A stretch of 64,000 nt of DNA from an uncultured Bacteroides sp. (GCA_958453305.1 CAUDXH010000008.1:1-64000); one strand, 5' to 3'; shown: positions 8,650 to 17,064, counted from the first letter of the stretch. The notes: generated by a model from the letters alone, not told the origin. Numbers and translations: made by a program.

Positions 8650-9075
8650 ATGGAATTAAAAATTACTTCACTTGAAAATATCCACGAAGCAGCACGCCAG
8701 TTTATTGCTGCCATGGGAGACAACACCGTTTTTGCTTTCTACGGAAAAATGGGAGCGGGAAAAACAACTTTTATCAAAGCGGTCTGCGAAGAACTGGGAG
8801 TAACGGATGTTATTAACTCACCCACTTTCGCCATCGTAAATGAATACCGTTCGGAAGAAGCCGGCGAGCTGATTTATCACTTCGATTTTTACCGGATTAA
8901 GAAGCTGGAGGAAGTATATGATATGGGCTATGAAGATTATTTTTACAGCGGTGCGTTGTGCTTCATCGAATGGCCGGAATTAATCGAGGAGCTGCTTCCG
9001 GGAAATGCGGTCAACGTGTATATCGAAGAAGCGGAAGACGGCACCCGGAGCATTCGCTTTGAATCTGAAGCTTAA
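8650..9075 (+). CDS. tsaE: tRNA threonylcarbamoyladenosine biosynthesis ATPase TsaE
   Basis: This 141-residue ATPase helps TsaB and TsaD attach the threonylcarbamoyl group to A37 of ANN-decoding tRNAs. The Walker A motif is GKMGAGKTT (residues 32-40). The family segments SPTFAIVNEY and YHFDFYRIKKLEE follow, and the WPE triplet near 115 (CFIEWPELIEELL) is typical. The frame is open upstream, but a promoter box at 8613 lies inside that extension, so the ATG at 8650 is chosen. It is followed after 9 bases by a small membrane protein gene. Confidence 0.93.
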   Translation: MELKITSLENIHEAARQFIAAMGDNTVFAFYGKMGAGKTTFIKAVCEELGVTDVINSPTFAIVNEYRSEEAGELIYHFDFYRIKKLEEVYDMGYEDYFYSGALCFIEWPELIEELLPGNAVNVYIEEAEDGTRSIRFESEA

Positions 9076-9084
9076 TTAAAGAAC

Positions 9085-9294
9085 ATGGAAATACATTACT
9101 TCATTCAGGCGGTATTCGTGCTGGTGGGCTGTCTCTGTATCTTAGCTGCCGCATTTAACTGGGACTGGCTGTTTACAGCACAAAACTCACGCTTTATCGT
9201 CAGCAATGTGGGACGCAAGCAAGCACGCTTGTTTTATGCCGCCATCGGATGCCTGATGGTAGGTACTGGAGTTTTCTTTTTCCTTTCCATGTAA
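9085..9294 (+). CDS. Small two-TM protein resembling the Imm17 immunity family
   Basis: A 69-residue protein with two hydrophobic segments (about residues 5-22 and 48-67) joined by a polar loop with WDWLFTAQNS and GRKQARLFY. This layout matches what I remember of Imm17, a family of small membrane proteins named as putative immunity proteins and common in Bacteroides. No toxin gene is adjacent. The gene sits between tsaE and a Nudix gene with gaps of 9 and 14 bases, which suggests a housekeeping operon member. The immunity role is inferred only from the family name. Confidence 0.6.
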   Translation: MEIHYFIQAVFVLVGCLCILAAAFNWDWLFTAQNSRFIVSNVGRKQARLFYAAIGCLMVGTGVFFFLSM

Positions 9295-9308
9295 AAAATA
9301 AAACAGTA

Positions 9309-9806
9309 ATGAAAGATAATAACGAAGAGCTTTTTCCTCTTGTTGATGAAGAGGGAAACATCACAGGAGCTGCCACCCGTGGAGAGTGCCATAACGGCAG
9401 CAAGCTGCTTCACCCAGTAGTCCACCTGCACGTATTCAACAGCCAAGGTGAACTTTATCTGCAACAGCGCCCCGACTGGAAAGACATTCAGCCGGGCAAA
9501 TGGGATACCGCTGTGGGCGGACATATTGATTTAGGTGAAAGTGTAGAAATAGCCCTGAAAAGGGAGGCACGTGAAGAATTGGGAATCGAAGATTTTAATG
9601 CAACCCTGCTTACTCATTATGTCTTTGAATCTGCACGCGAGAAAGAACTGGTCTTTGCCCATAAAACGGTATTCGATGGTTCTATCGCTCCCAGCGAAGA
9701 GCTCAGCGGAGGCAGATTCTGGACCTTAGAGGAAATCCGTGCCAACTTAGGTAAAGAATTGTTTACGCCTAATTTTGAAAGTGAATTCAAACGTCTGTTT
9801 GATTAA
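9309..9806 (+). CDS. Nudix hydrolase
   Basis: A 165-residue Nudix protein. The Nudix box runs from about residue 71 to 93 (GHIDLGESVEIALKREAREE then LGI) with the expected G, E, REARE and E residues for metal binding. The preceding LYLQQRPDWKDIQPGKWDTA is typical of the subgroup that includes YfcD-like and isopentenyl-diphosphate-isomerase-like hydrolases. The substrate cannot be read from the sequence. The ATG at 9309 is 14 bases after the Imm17-like gene, and the frame start at 9249 lies inside that gene. Confidence 0.9.
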   Translation: MKDNNEELFPLVDEEGNITGAATRGECHNGSKLLHPVVHLHVFNSQGELYLQQRPDWKDIQPGKWDTAVGGHIDLGESVEIALKREAREELGIEDFNATLLTHYVFESAREKELVFAHKTVFDGSIAPSEELSGGRFWTLEEIRANLGKELFTPNFESEFKRLFD

Positions 9807-9972
9807 ACTACAAGGCTTCAGTTGACAAGAAATCAAATGGCAGGTTGATAAAGATTTAAATATCTTAAAACAGAAGGTGTCATCTAAAATCTTGTCAACT
9901 CAAGAGTCCAAGGCAAACTTAAGAGTCCGAAAACTTCAGAATTTGAGAACTCAAAACTTAAACATAATACAT
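9807..9972. other. Non-coding spacer with AACTTAAG-type repeats
   Basis: About 165 bases with degenerate copies of CTCAAGAGTCC/AACTTAAGAGTCCG between 9898 and 9965. It resembles the spacer before tpiA. I see no terminator for the Nudix gene and no clear -7 box for the GH16 gene. Confidence 0.4.
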
Positions 9973-10752
9973 ATGAAAAAATCACATCTCGTCAGCACAG
10001 TCTTATTTTGTGCACTAACAGCGTGCACCCCCAAAAACAATGAATGGAAATTAGTATGGAGTGATGACTTCAACAGTGAAACCATCGATACGACTTATTG
10101 GAGTAAAATTCCCCGCGGCACTTCCGACTGGGATAACTTCATGTCCGACTTTGACTCCTGCTATGCCCTCCGTGAAGGAAACCTGGTACTAAGAGGAATC
10201 GTAAACCACAGCCAGAAAAGTGACACAGCCCATTATCTTACCGGCGGAGTCTATACCAAAGGAAAACTGGCAGTTACCGGAGGACGAATGGAAATCCGGG
10301 CTAAACTGCAAGCTGCCCGTGGCACATGGCCTGCCATATGGATGCTCCCCGAAAACATGAAATGGCCGCACGGCGGAGAAATCGACATCATGGAACGGCT
10401 CAACTATGACAGTATCGCTTATCAAACTGTTCATTCCTCATACACGATACAAAAAAACGGCAACGATACCATTCCACCTCATTTCGGCACTCACCCCATC
10501 AATCCATCCGACTATAATATCTATTCGGTAGATATCTATCCCGACAGTCTGGTATTTGCCGTCAACGGAAGCCATACGTTCACTTATCCGCGCATGGAAG
10601 AACTCGGGGCTGAGCAATATCCTTTCTACCGCCCTTACTATCTGCTGGTTGATATGCAGATTGGCGGTGCCTGGGTAGGAGGAATAGATGCTGAAGACTA
10701 TCCGGTAGAGATGTGGGTGGACTGGGTAAAATATTACCAAAAAGAAGAATAA
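9973..10752 (+). CDS. Glycoside hydrolase family 16 lipoprotein
   Basis: A 259-residue lipoprotein: the signal ends in the lipobox LTAC with C18. The GH16 active site EIDIME is at 136-141 (nucleophile E136, acid/base E141), preceded by GGRMEIRAKL and GTWPAIWMLP, as in laminarinase or lichenase-type beta-glucanases (GH16 subfamily 3-like). It therefore likely cuts beta-1,3- or mixed beta-1,3/1,4-glucan at the cell surface or in the periplasm. It is not in an operon with SusCD genes. The ATG at 9973 is chosen because the signal peptide follows directly. Confidence 0.9.
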   Translation: MKKSHLVSTVLFCALTACTPKNNEWKLVWSDDFNSETIDTTYWSKIPRGTSDWDNFMSDFDSCYALREGNLVLRGIVNHSQKSDTAHYLTGGVYTKGKLAVTGGRMEIRAKLQAARGTWPAIWMLPENMKWPHGGEIDIMERLNYDSIAYQTVHSSYTIQKNGNDTIPPHFGTHPINPSDYNIYSVDIYPDSLVFAVNGSHTFTYPRMEELGAEQYPFYRPYYLLVDMQIGGAWVGGIDAEDYPVEMWVDWVKYYQKEE

Positions 10753-10783
10753 AAGATTCTCTTTTCTCCTTATAAATTCTACA

Positions 10784-10871
10784 ACTCATAATGGTGGGTT
10801 ATACGACCCACTATTATGAGTTATATAACCCACTATTATGGGTTATACGACCCACCATTATGGGCTGTAAA
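10784..10871. repeat. Three tandem 22-bp repeats with an inverted flanking copy
   Basis: Units at 10806-10827, 10828-10849 and 10850-10871 each begin ACCCAC(C/T)ATTATG and continue (A/G)G(T/C)T(A/G)TA. The stretch 10784-10805 carries the inverse, CATAATGGTGGGT, followed by the same TATACG. Each unit holds an ACCCA/TGGGT dyad or part of one, so several alternative hairpins can form. It lies after the GH16 stop. Confidence 0.8.
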
Positions 10872-10976
10872 AATCATCCCGACAAAACAACAAAATCTCT
10901 CCGTTTCTTCGATAAAGCCATCGCCTGCTTCTACCATCTTCATAACCGATTTCGAAAATTGATTTAAGTCAAATAA

Positions 10977-10990
10977 TGATAACGTTATCA
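10977..10990. promoter_or_regulatory. 14-bp palindrome TGATAACGTTATCA, operator-like
   Basis: A perfect dyad with central CG, as is common in LacI-family operators. It lies about 43 bases upstream of the -7 box at 11033. The regulator is not known. Confidence 0.5.
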
Positions 10991-11032
10991 CTTTTTTCCT
11001 TGTTTTAAAGTACAACTTCCATGAAAAAGCAG

Positions 11033-11040
11033 TATTTTTG
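11033..11040 (+). promoter_or_regulatory. Promoter -7 box of the 26-codon ORF
   Basis: TATTTTTG fits TAnnTTTG. The small ORF starts 36 bases downstream. No convincing -33 element. Confidence 0.5.
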
Positions 11041-11075
11041 TGTTGTAAAACATAAGACAAAAGGATAACATTAAC

Positions 11076-11156
11076 ATGAAAAAGATTAAAGACATTTTGA
11101 AAGAAGGCTTTGAATTGACAAGCCGCAATCACGTCTGGACAAACTTAACCAGATAA
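11076..11156 (+). CDS. Candidate 26-aa peptide or small-RNA ORF
   Basis: An ATG preceded by AAAGGA (11059-11064) opens a 26-codon frame ending TAA. The peptide starts MKKIKDILKEGFEL and ends HVWTNLTR, basic and soluble. It sits in a complete-looking transcription unit: operator-like palindrome, -7 box, ORF, a perfect 8-bp hairpin GTATGGCT/AGCCATAC (11167-11190) and an 11-bp terminator stem (11225-11258). I do not recognise the peptide. It could be a real small protein, a leader or part of a dual-function RNA. Confidence 0.45.
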   Translation: MKKIKDILKEGFELTSRNHVWTNLTR

Positions 11157-11224
11157 GTATGAAACCGTATGGCTCACAGAACAGCCATACTTAACTATTG
11201 AAAGCAAAGAAAATGTAACATAAA

Positions 11225-11258
11225 AAATGCCGTTGCGATGAGAATCACAACGGCATTT
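11225..11258. terminator. Bidirectional terminator between small ORF and guanine deaminase
   Basis: AAATGCCGTTG (11225-11235) pairs perfectly with CAACGGCATTT (11248-11258). The T-run is strong on the - strand (ending guaD) and weaker on the + strand. Confidence 0.75.
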
Positions 11259-11278
11259 CTCGTTTTCGGCTCCTGCCA

Positions 11279-11749
11279 TTAATATTCCACTTTATCTGTT
11301 TTTTCTTCCCAAGCCCGGAAAGCCTGAATCGCTTCTTCCGGTAAAAGTTCTTCTGCCTTTAACCGTCGCTCTGCTATGGGAAGCTCCAGTTCACGATAAA
11401 TGAAAGCATCATCGAAACCAATCTTTGCCGCATCGTGCTGGTTATTTCCATAATACATACGGTCCAAATGTGCCCAGTAGATAGCTCCCAAGCACATGGG
11501 ACAAGGTTCGCATGAAGTATAGATTTCACAGCCGCTTAAATCGAATGTACCCAACACTTTCGCAGCAGCACGAATGGCACTCACTTCTGCATGGGCAGTC
11601 GGGTCGCAATCGGGAGTTACCCGATTCACACCTGTAGCAACAATCTCTCCGTCACGGGCAATCACCGCACCGAAAGGTCCTCCTCCTTCAGCTACATTAC
11701 GTAAAGACAATTCAATGGCCTTACGCATCAGTTCTTCTTTAGTCATCAT
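11279..11749 (-). CDS. guaD: Guanine deaminase-like nucleoside deaminase
   Basis: A 156-residue zinc deaminase of the cytidine deaminase fold. Zinc and catalytic residues are visible: H53 and E55 in PTAHAEV, C83 and C86 in EPCPMC. The segments GGPFGAVI, CLGAIYWA and GFDDAFIY and the C-terminal KVEY resemble the small bacterial guanine deaminase (GuaD of Bacillus type) more than tRNA adenosine deaminase TadA. Guanine would become xanthine, which fits the xanthine permease and xpt genes elsewhere in the window. Two ATG codons open the frame (11749, 11746). The substrate call is inferred from sequence resemblance. Confidence 0.85.
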   Translation of the reverse strand: MMTKEELMRKAIELSLRNVAEGGGPFGAVIARDGEIVATGVNRVTPDCDPTAHAEVSAIRAAAKVLGTFDLSGCEIYTSCEPCPMCLGAIYWAHLDRMYYGNNQHDAAKIGFDDAFIYRELELPIAERRLKAEELLPEEAIQAFRAWEEKTDKVEY

Positions 11750-11928
11750 TTAAATAGCTTTTAAATTCCTTTTAAAGGTACACAAATTTTCGAATTCCTC
11801 AAATCATTGAAGATGAATTTCAAACAGAATGGGGCTGTAACAAACTGGAATAAAAACAATAATATCATCAACAATCATGTACTGGGACAGGATAGCAGAT
11901 GATGTATTCACGCAAGAGTATGAATAAA
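11750..11928. other. Short non-coding region between guaD and groEL
   Basis: No gene or clear structure before the groEL terminator. On the - strand TACCTTTA near 11780 is one base off the -7 consensus and may serve guaD. Confidence 0.35.
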
Positions 11929-11963
11929 AAATCCCGGCAAGGAACAAAACCTTGTCGGGATTT
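11929..11963 (-). terminator. Terminator of groEL
   Basis: AAATCCCGGCAAGG (11929-11942) pairs with CCTTGTCGGGATTT (11950-11963), 13 of 14 as Watson-Crick pairs, with T-runs on both sides. Confidence 0.85.
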
Positions 11964-11991
11964 CTTTTTTATATATCAAAAGAGGGGAAGA

Positions 11992-13629
11992 TTACATCAT
12001 ACCGCCCATGCCTCCCATTCCGGGAGCAGCCATCGGCATTTCAGGTTTGTCTTCTTTCTTTTCTACGATTACGCATTCAGTCGTCAAGAACATGCCGGCG
12101 ATTGATGCTGCATTTTCCAAAGCTACACGGGTAACTTTAGCCGGATCAACTACACCGGCTGCATGCAAATGTTCGTAAACGTCGGTACGAGCATTGTAAC
12201 CGAAGTCGCCTTGACCTTCACGTACCTTCTGTACAACTACAGCACCTTCTTTACCTGCGTTGGCAACAATCTGACGAAGCGGTTCTTCAATAGCACGCTT
12301 GATGATTTCAATACCGGTTGTTTCATCGGCATTATCACCCTTCATACCTTCCAATGCATCGATGGCACGGATGTAAGTTACACCACCGCCCGGAACGATA
12401 CCTTCTTCGATGGCAGCACGAGTTGCACACAATGCATCGTCAACACGGTCTTTCTTTTCTTTCATTTCTACTTCGCTGGCAGCACCTACATAAAGAACAG
12501 CTACACCACCCGACAACTTAGCCAGACGTTCCTGCAGTTTTTCTTTATCGTAGTCAGAAGTAGAATTCTTGATTTCTGACTTAATCTGGTTGATACGGTC
12601 TTGGATTAATTCTTTCTGACCTGCACCGTTTACGATGGTTGTATTTTCTTTAGATACAGTAACCTTATCACAAGTTCCCAGCATTTCAAGCGTAGCCTGT
12701 TCCAGCTTCAAGCCTTTTTCTTCGCTGATAACCACGCCACCGGTCAATACTGCAATATCTTCCAACATCGCTTTACGACGGTCGCCGAAGCCCGGAGCCT
12801 TCACAGCACAAATCTTCAACTGAGAACGCAGACGGTTTACAACCAACGTAGTCAATGCTTCGCTGTCTACATCTTCTGCGATAACCAACAACGGACGTCC
12901 GCTCTGAACAGCCGGTTCCAAGATAGGCAAGAAATCTTTCAAGTTAGAAATCTTCTTGTCGTAAATCAAGATGTACGGATGTTCCATCACACATTCCATC
13001 TTTTCAGTGTCGGTTACAAAGTAAGCTGACAAGTAACCACGGTCAAACTGCATACCTTCAACCACACCGATAGTGGTATCTGTTCCTTTAGCTTCTTCGA
13101 TAGTGATTACACCATCTTTTGAAACCTTGCGCATTGCATCAGCAATCAACTTACCGATAACAGGATCATTATTTGCTGAAATCGTAGCTACCTGTTCAAT
13201 CTTATCATAGTTGTCGCCTACAGTTTCAGACTGTAACTTGATTGATTCAACTACTTTTGCTACGGCTTTATCAATACCGCGTTTCAAATCCATCGGATTC
13301 GCACCAGCAGTAACGTTTTTCAAGCCTACGCCTACGATTGACTGAGCCAATACAGTAGCAGTAGTTGTACCGTCACCAGCATCGTCACCGGTTTTTGAAG
13401 CAACCGATTTAACCAACTGTGCACCTGTGTTTTGGAACGGATCACTGAGTTCTACTTCTTTTGCTACAGTTACACCGTCTTTTGTGATATGAGGAGCACC
13501 GAATTTCTTTTCGATGATTACGTTACGTCCTTTCGGACCAAGGGTTACTTTTACGGCGTTAGCCAATTCATCTACACCTTTTTTCAACTGATCACGAGCA
13601 TCAATGTTGAAGAGAATATCTTTTGCCAT
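11992..13629 (-). CDS. groEL: 60 kDa chaperonin GroEL
   Basis: This 545-residue chaperonin forms the double-ring ATP-driven folding cage. Typical segments are KVTLGPKGRNVIIEKKFG (about 28-45), DGTTTATVLAQ (about 87-97) and GGGVTYIRA, and the C-terminus ends in GMGGMGGMM. The length is standard. groES lies upstream on the same strand with a gap of 101 bases holding the perfect palindrome AGTTTCCGGAAACT (13678-13691). No CIRCE-type repeat was seen before the operon. Confidence 0.99.
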   Translation of the reverse strand: MAKDILFNIDARDQLKKGVDELANAVKVTLGPKGRNVIIEKKFGAPHITKDGVTVAKEVELSDPFQNTGAQLVKSVASKTGDDAGDGTTTATVLAQSIVGVGLKNVTAGANPMDLKRGIDKAVAKVVESIKLQSETVGDNYDKIEQVATISANNDPVIGKLIADAMRKVSKDGVITIEEAKGTDTTIGVVEGMQFDRGYLSAYFVTDTEKMECVMEHPYILIYDKKISNLKDFLPILEPAVQSGRPLLVIAEDVDSEALTTLVVNRLRSQLKICAVKAPGFGDRRKAMLEDIAVLTGGVVISEEKGLKLEQATLEMLGTCDKVTVSKENTTIVNGAGQKELIQDRINQIKSEIKNSTSDYDKEKLQERLAKLSGGVAVLYVGAASEVEMKEKKDRVDDALCATRAAIEEGIVPGGGVTYIRAIDALEGMKGDNADETTGIEIIKRAIEEPLRQIVANAGKEGAVVVQKVREGQGDFGYNARTDVYEHLHAAGVVDPAKVTRVALENAASIAGMFLTTECVIVEKKEDKPEMPMAAPGMGGMGGMM

Positions 13630-13677
13630 TTGTTTGAATTTTTAAATTTGTCAAGTTTGTAAGTGGATGAGTTCTTG

Positions 13678-13691
13678 AGTTTCCGGAAACT
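13678..13691. repeat. 14-bp palindrome in the groES-groEL gap
   Basis: AGTTTCCGGAAACT is a perfect dyad in the 101-base intercistronic gap. It could form a small hairpin in the mRNA. Its function is not known. Confidence 0.4.
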
Positions 13692-13730
13692 GAGACAACG
13701 CAGAAACGAAAGAACTGAAAAACTAAATAC

Positions 13731-14003
13731 TTATCCCAATACGGCGAGTACGTCGCTTTGACGCATCATTAAATATTTCACGCCTTCGTGTTCGATTTCA
13801 GTACCTGAATACTTACCGTACAACACAGTATCGCCCACTTTCAGAATCATTTCTTCATCTTTTGTACCATTTCCTACTGCTACAACTTCACCCTGCAACG
13901 GTTTTTCTTTTGCTGTATCAGGAATGATAATACCTCCAATAGTCTTTTCTTCTGCAGGAGCCGGAAGAATAAGGACTCTGTCTGCTAATGGTTTAATGTT
14001 CAT
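13731..14003 (-). CDS. groES: 10 kDa co-chaperonin GroES
   Basis: This 90-residue co-chaperonin caps the GroEL ring. MNIKPLADRVLILP at the N-terminus, the mobile loop EEKTIGGIIIPDTAKEK (about 18-34) and the roof and base segments GDTVLYGKYSGTE are all present. It is the first gene of the groES-groEL operon. The upstream region (14004-14120, - strand) has no box matching TAnnTTTG, so the promoter was not identified. Confidence 0.99.
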   Translation of the reverse strand: MNIKPLADRVLILPAPAEEKTIGGIIIPDTAKEKPLQGEVVAVGNGTKDEEMILKVGDTVLYGKYSGTEIEHEGVKYLMMRQSDVLAVLG

Positions 14004-14228
14004 AGTTCTTATATTTTTAACGTTTATATCTTATTTTATTCTGTCCGTTTGAATAGACGATAATCAAAAAGCGAAAACCGTGCCATAACAAAAGAACTGA
14101 CAAACTGACGCGTTCAGACTGACAACTTCATGCACCGACTGCCAGTTTTTCCTTAAGCAAACAAGGAAAAACTCTGTTTTTTTAGTTTTAATTAACGGGA
14201 CGCACAAAACAATCTGACAACAATCAGC

Positions 14229-14236
14229 TATCTTTG
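14229..14236 (+). promoter_or_regulatory. Promoter -7 box of the outer-membrane receptor gene
   Basis: TATCTTTG fits the consensus. It overlaps an in-frame alternative start at 14234, so translation must begin later, at 14294. Confidence 0.6.
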
Positions 14237-14293
14237 GTGTCAATTTATAAACAACACCTTTATTCTATTACAAATTTAAACATTCAAACGACT

Positions 14294-16774
14294 ATGCAAA
14301 TTGCAAATAACAAATCAGTACTATGTATTTTGCTACTCTGTTTATCCGTAGTAACAACCATCAGAGCTCAAAGGCAAGGAGGAAATTATACCGTAAAAGG
14401 AATCCTTGTCGATTCCCTGCTCAATGAAAGTGAACCTTATGCTACCATCCGTATTACAAAGAAGCAGGCACCGGATAAGCCGGTCAAACTGGCAGTGACC
14501 GATGAGAAAGGTCGGTTTAATGAAAGACTGCCGGAGGCTGGCCATTATCTCATCCAGCTGAGTTCAGTGGGAAAACAAACTGTTATCCGTGAGTTTACGT
14601 TCACCGGAAGCCAAAAAGAAATCGACTTAGGAACCCTCTATACTGCCGAAGCCGCCGAGATGCTGAAGGGTGTAGAGGTGGTGGCACAAAAGCCATTGGT
14701 AAAGGCCGAAATCGATAAAATTTCATACAGCATTGAAGACGACCCTGACTCAAAGACCAATACTACCCTGGAGATGTTACGTAAAGTACCTTTGGTTACA
14801 GTGGATGGAGAAGATAATATCCAAGTAAACGGGTCGAGCAACTTCAAGGTGCACGTTAACGGGAAACCAAACACACTGATGAGCAACAATCCGAAGGAAG
14901 TGCTTCGCAGCCTGCCAGCCAACTCAGTCAAGTCTATCGAAGTCATTACCGAACCCGGAGCAAAATACGATGCAGAAGGTATCGGAGGTATCTTGAACAT
15001 CATTACCACCGATGCCCGGATGCAAGGATATAATGTTACATTGGGAGCCAATGCTTCAAACATAGGCGTAAGCGGATATGCCTACGGAACTGTGCAGGCA
15101 GGAAAACTGACCCTCTCCGGAAATTATTCATACAATCACCAAAATACACCCGAAGGAAAGCATAGCTCCGGGCGAGAAGATTTTACTTCAACCGATTTCC
15201 GACACCTCAGCCAGCATGGACTCTCTGACAGCAAAGGGAATTTTCAGTTTGGAAATATCGAAGGAAGTTACGAAATAGACACGCTTAACTTGATTACTTT
15301 TTCCGCCAATCTTTTCGGAGGAAATTTCAAAACCCACAATCATTCGTTTGCACACATGGACAACACCGACCATGTAGAACAATACAGTTATCTCACCCAA
15401 AACCACAGCCAAAACAAGTTCAGTCAGGTGGGAATAAATTTTGACTATCAACATTCATTCAAGAAAAAAGGAGAATATCTTACGCTCTCCTATAAATTCA
15501 ACGGTTCACCCAATGACAACGAATCAGAAACCCGGTATGAAGATGAAAGAAACGTGCCTTTCCTGCTGACCGACCAGTATTTCGATAACGATGCCAAAAC
15601 AAACGAACACACGGCTCAGATGGATTATGTGAACCCTATCAACGAGATCCATTATATTGATGCCGGAGTAAAATATATCTACCGCCAGAACAAGAGCGAC
15701 AGCAAGTATTTCCGGGAAAATGCACAGGGTGAAATGGAGGCAAATGAAGACCTTTCAAGCAAATACGAACAAGGACAAAACATACTTGCTGCCTATGCCG
15801 ACTATCAGCTGAAATGGAAAAAGTTCGGAGCCAAGGCAGGCGTACGTTATGAACATACCTTCATGGATGTAAAGTATGATTATCTTCCCGACCGGAACTT
15901 TAATGCAAACTTCGATGATGTGGTGCCCAGCGTCAATCTATCTTATATGTTAGGAACGACAAGCACACTGCGCGCCAACTATAATATGCGCATCAACCGT
16001 CCCGGCATTTGGTATCTGAACCCGTTCCGCGATACGAGCAATCCCACATCGGTTCGCTATGGTAATCCAGACCTTGAAACAGAAAAGGCACATAACCTTG
16101 GATTGACGTTCAGCAGCTTCTCTGCCAAGTTCAGCCTCAACGCCAATCTGACTTATATGTTTATCAACAACGGTATCGAAGCCTACTCGTTTATGAATAA
16201 CGGCATACTGGAAAACACCTACGGAAATGTGGGCAAAAGCCAGCGCACTCGCCTGTCGCTTTGGATGAACTGGAATCCTGGCAGTAAGACGCGCATTTCC
16301 ATCAATGCCGGAGGAAGCTACGCTGATTTCAAAAGCCATGAATTAAGCACAAACAACCACGGATTTACCGGCGACTTCTTCGGGAATGTCCAGCAAACGC
16401 TTCCGTGGGACTTACGCTTCAGCCTCTATGGAGGAGGAAGCACTCCGTATATTTCACTGCAAGGTAAAGGTTCGTCATACCACTATTACGGAATCAACCT
16501 CAGTCGCTCATTCCTGAAAGACAAACGGTTGAACATATCACTCTTTGCCAGCAGCCTGTTCAATAAATATCTTTCTTTCAAGAATGAAACGGTTACTGAA
16601 ACCTTCCGCTCTTGGTCGGAAAATCAAAGTCCGTCACGGCGCTACGGCATCAGCATCAGCTGGCGGTTCGGTGAACTGAAAGCACAGGTCAAGAAGACTT
16701 CCCGAGGCATCAACAACGACGACGTGAAAGCGGGAGGAGGAAGCAATAATACTTCTGCTCCTGCATCTAATTAA
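14294..16774 (+). CDS. TonB-dependent receptor-like outer-membrane beta-barrel protein
   Basis: An 826-residue outer-membrane protein. A signal peptide (residues 1-26, ending RAQ) is followed by a carboxypeptidase-regulatory-like beta-sandwich (about 30-115), a plug-like domain (LKGVEVVAQKPLVKAEIDK, then VNGSSNFKVHVNGKPNTL and SIEVITEPGAKYDAEGIGG, about 120-235) and a C-terminal barrel of the OMP_b-brl_3 type. It lacks SusC signatures and has no SusD partner. The substrate is unknown and could be a peptide, metal complex or none. It appears monocistronic. Confidence 0.85.
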   Translation: MQIANNKSVLCILLLCLSVVTTIRAQRQGGNYTVKGILVDSLLNESEPYATIRITKKQAPDKPVKLAVTDEKGRFNERLPEAGHYLIQLSSVGKQTVIREFTFTGSQKEIDLGTLYTAEAAEMLKGVEVVAQKPLVKAEIDKISYSIEDDPDSKTNTTLEMLRKVPLVTVDGEDNIQVNGSSNFKVHVNGKPNTLMSNNPKEVLRSLPANSVKSIEVITEPGAKYDAEGIGGILNIITTDARMQGYNVTLGANASNIGVSGYAYGTVQAGKLTLSGNYSYNHQNTPEGKHSSGREDFTSTDFRHLSQHGLSDSKGNFQFGNIEGSYEIDTLNLITFSANLFGGNFKTHNHSFAHMDNTDHVEQYSYLTQNHSQNKFSQVGINFDYQHSFKKKGEYLTLSYKFNGSPNDNESETRYEDERNVPFLLTDQYFDNDAKTNEHTAQMDYVNPINEIHYIDAGVKYIYRQNKSDSKYFRENAQGEMEANEDLSSKYEQGQNILAAYADYQLKWKKFGAKAGVRYEHTFMDVKYDYLPDRNFNANFDDVVPSVNLSYMLGTTSTLRANYNMRINRPGIWYLNPFRDTSNPTSVRYGNPDLETEKAHNLGLTFSSFSAKFSLNANLTYMFINNGIEAYSFMNNGILENTYGNVGKSQRTRLSLWMNWNPGSKTRISINAGGSYADFKSHELSTNNHGFTGDFFGNVQQTLPWDLRFSLYGGGSTPYISLQGKGSSYHYYGINLSRSFLKDKRLNISLFASSLFNKYLSFKNETVTETFRSWSENQSPSRRYGISISWRFGELKAQVKKTSRGINNDDVKAGGGSNNTSAPASN

Positions 16775-16776
16775 TA

Positions 16777-16860
16777 TTTTGACAGAAGGACAAAAAGTTC
16801 TATTTTAATTATCAAAAGCAGGATAGAATAAAGACTATGATCTTTTTGTGCTTCTGTCAA
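16777..16860. repeat. 84-bp element with 20-bp inverted ends
   Basis: TTTGACAGAAGGACAAAAAG (16777-16796) and CTTTTTGTGCTTCTGTCAAA (16841-16860) are inverted repeats matching at 19 of 20 positions, 44 bases apart. A related element lies at 20077-20141. It follows the receptor gene and could act as a terminator or be a small repeat element. Confidence 0.7.
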
Positions 16861-17064
16861 ATAATTAGCCAACTGAGATTCGCGGATGAGAATCAAACGC
16901 TGTACTGCCTTTATCTCAAAAATCATACATCCTTCCACCAAAATTAAAAAAGATGTTTCTTCTGTTCTTATGCCAAAGAAGAAAAAAACACATTCTTTTG
17001 TTCTTATGCCTGAAAATACAATCCGCACTTTTTCTTAACTTTGTCAAGAAAACCAGTTTATATC
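16861..17064. promoter_or_regulatory. Spacer before rmuC with direct repeat and -7 box
   Basis: The 12-mer TGTTCTTATGCC occurs at 16963-16974 and 16999-17010. TAACTTTG at 17036-17043 is a good -7 box for rmuC, 21 bases before its ATG. Confidence 0.55.

Noticed and set aside
9085..9294. Toxin-immunity locus around the Imm17-like gene
   Set aside because: The flanking genes tsaE and Nudix are housekeeping genes, and no toxin or secretion gene is close.
10784..10871. Possible CRISPR array
   Set aside because: The 22-bp units are directly adjacent, with no unique spacers and no cas genes, so this is a plain tandem repeat.
12163..12579. 138-codon + strand frame opposite groEL
   Set aside because: It is explained by the codon bias of groEL on the other strand.
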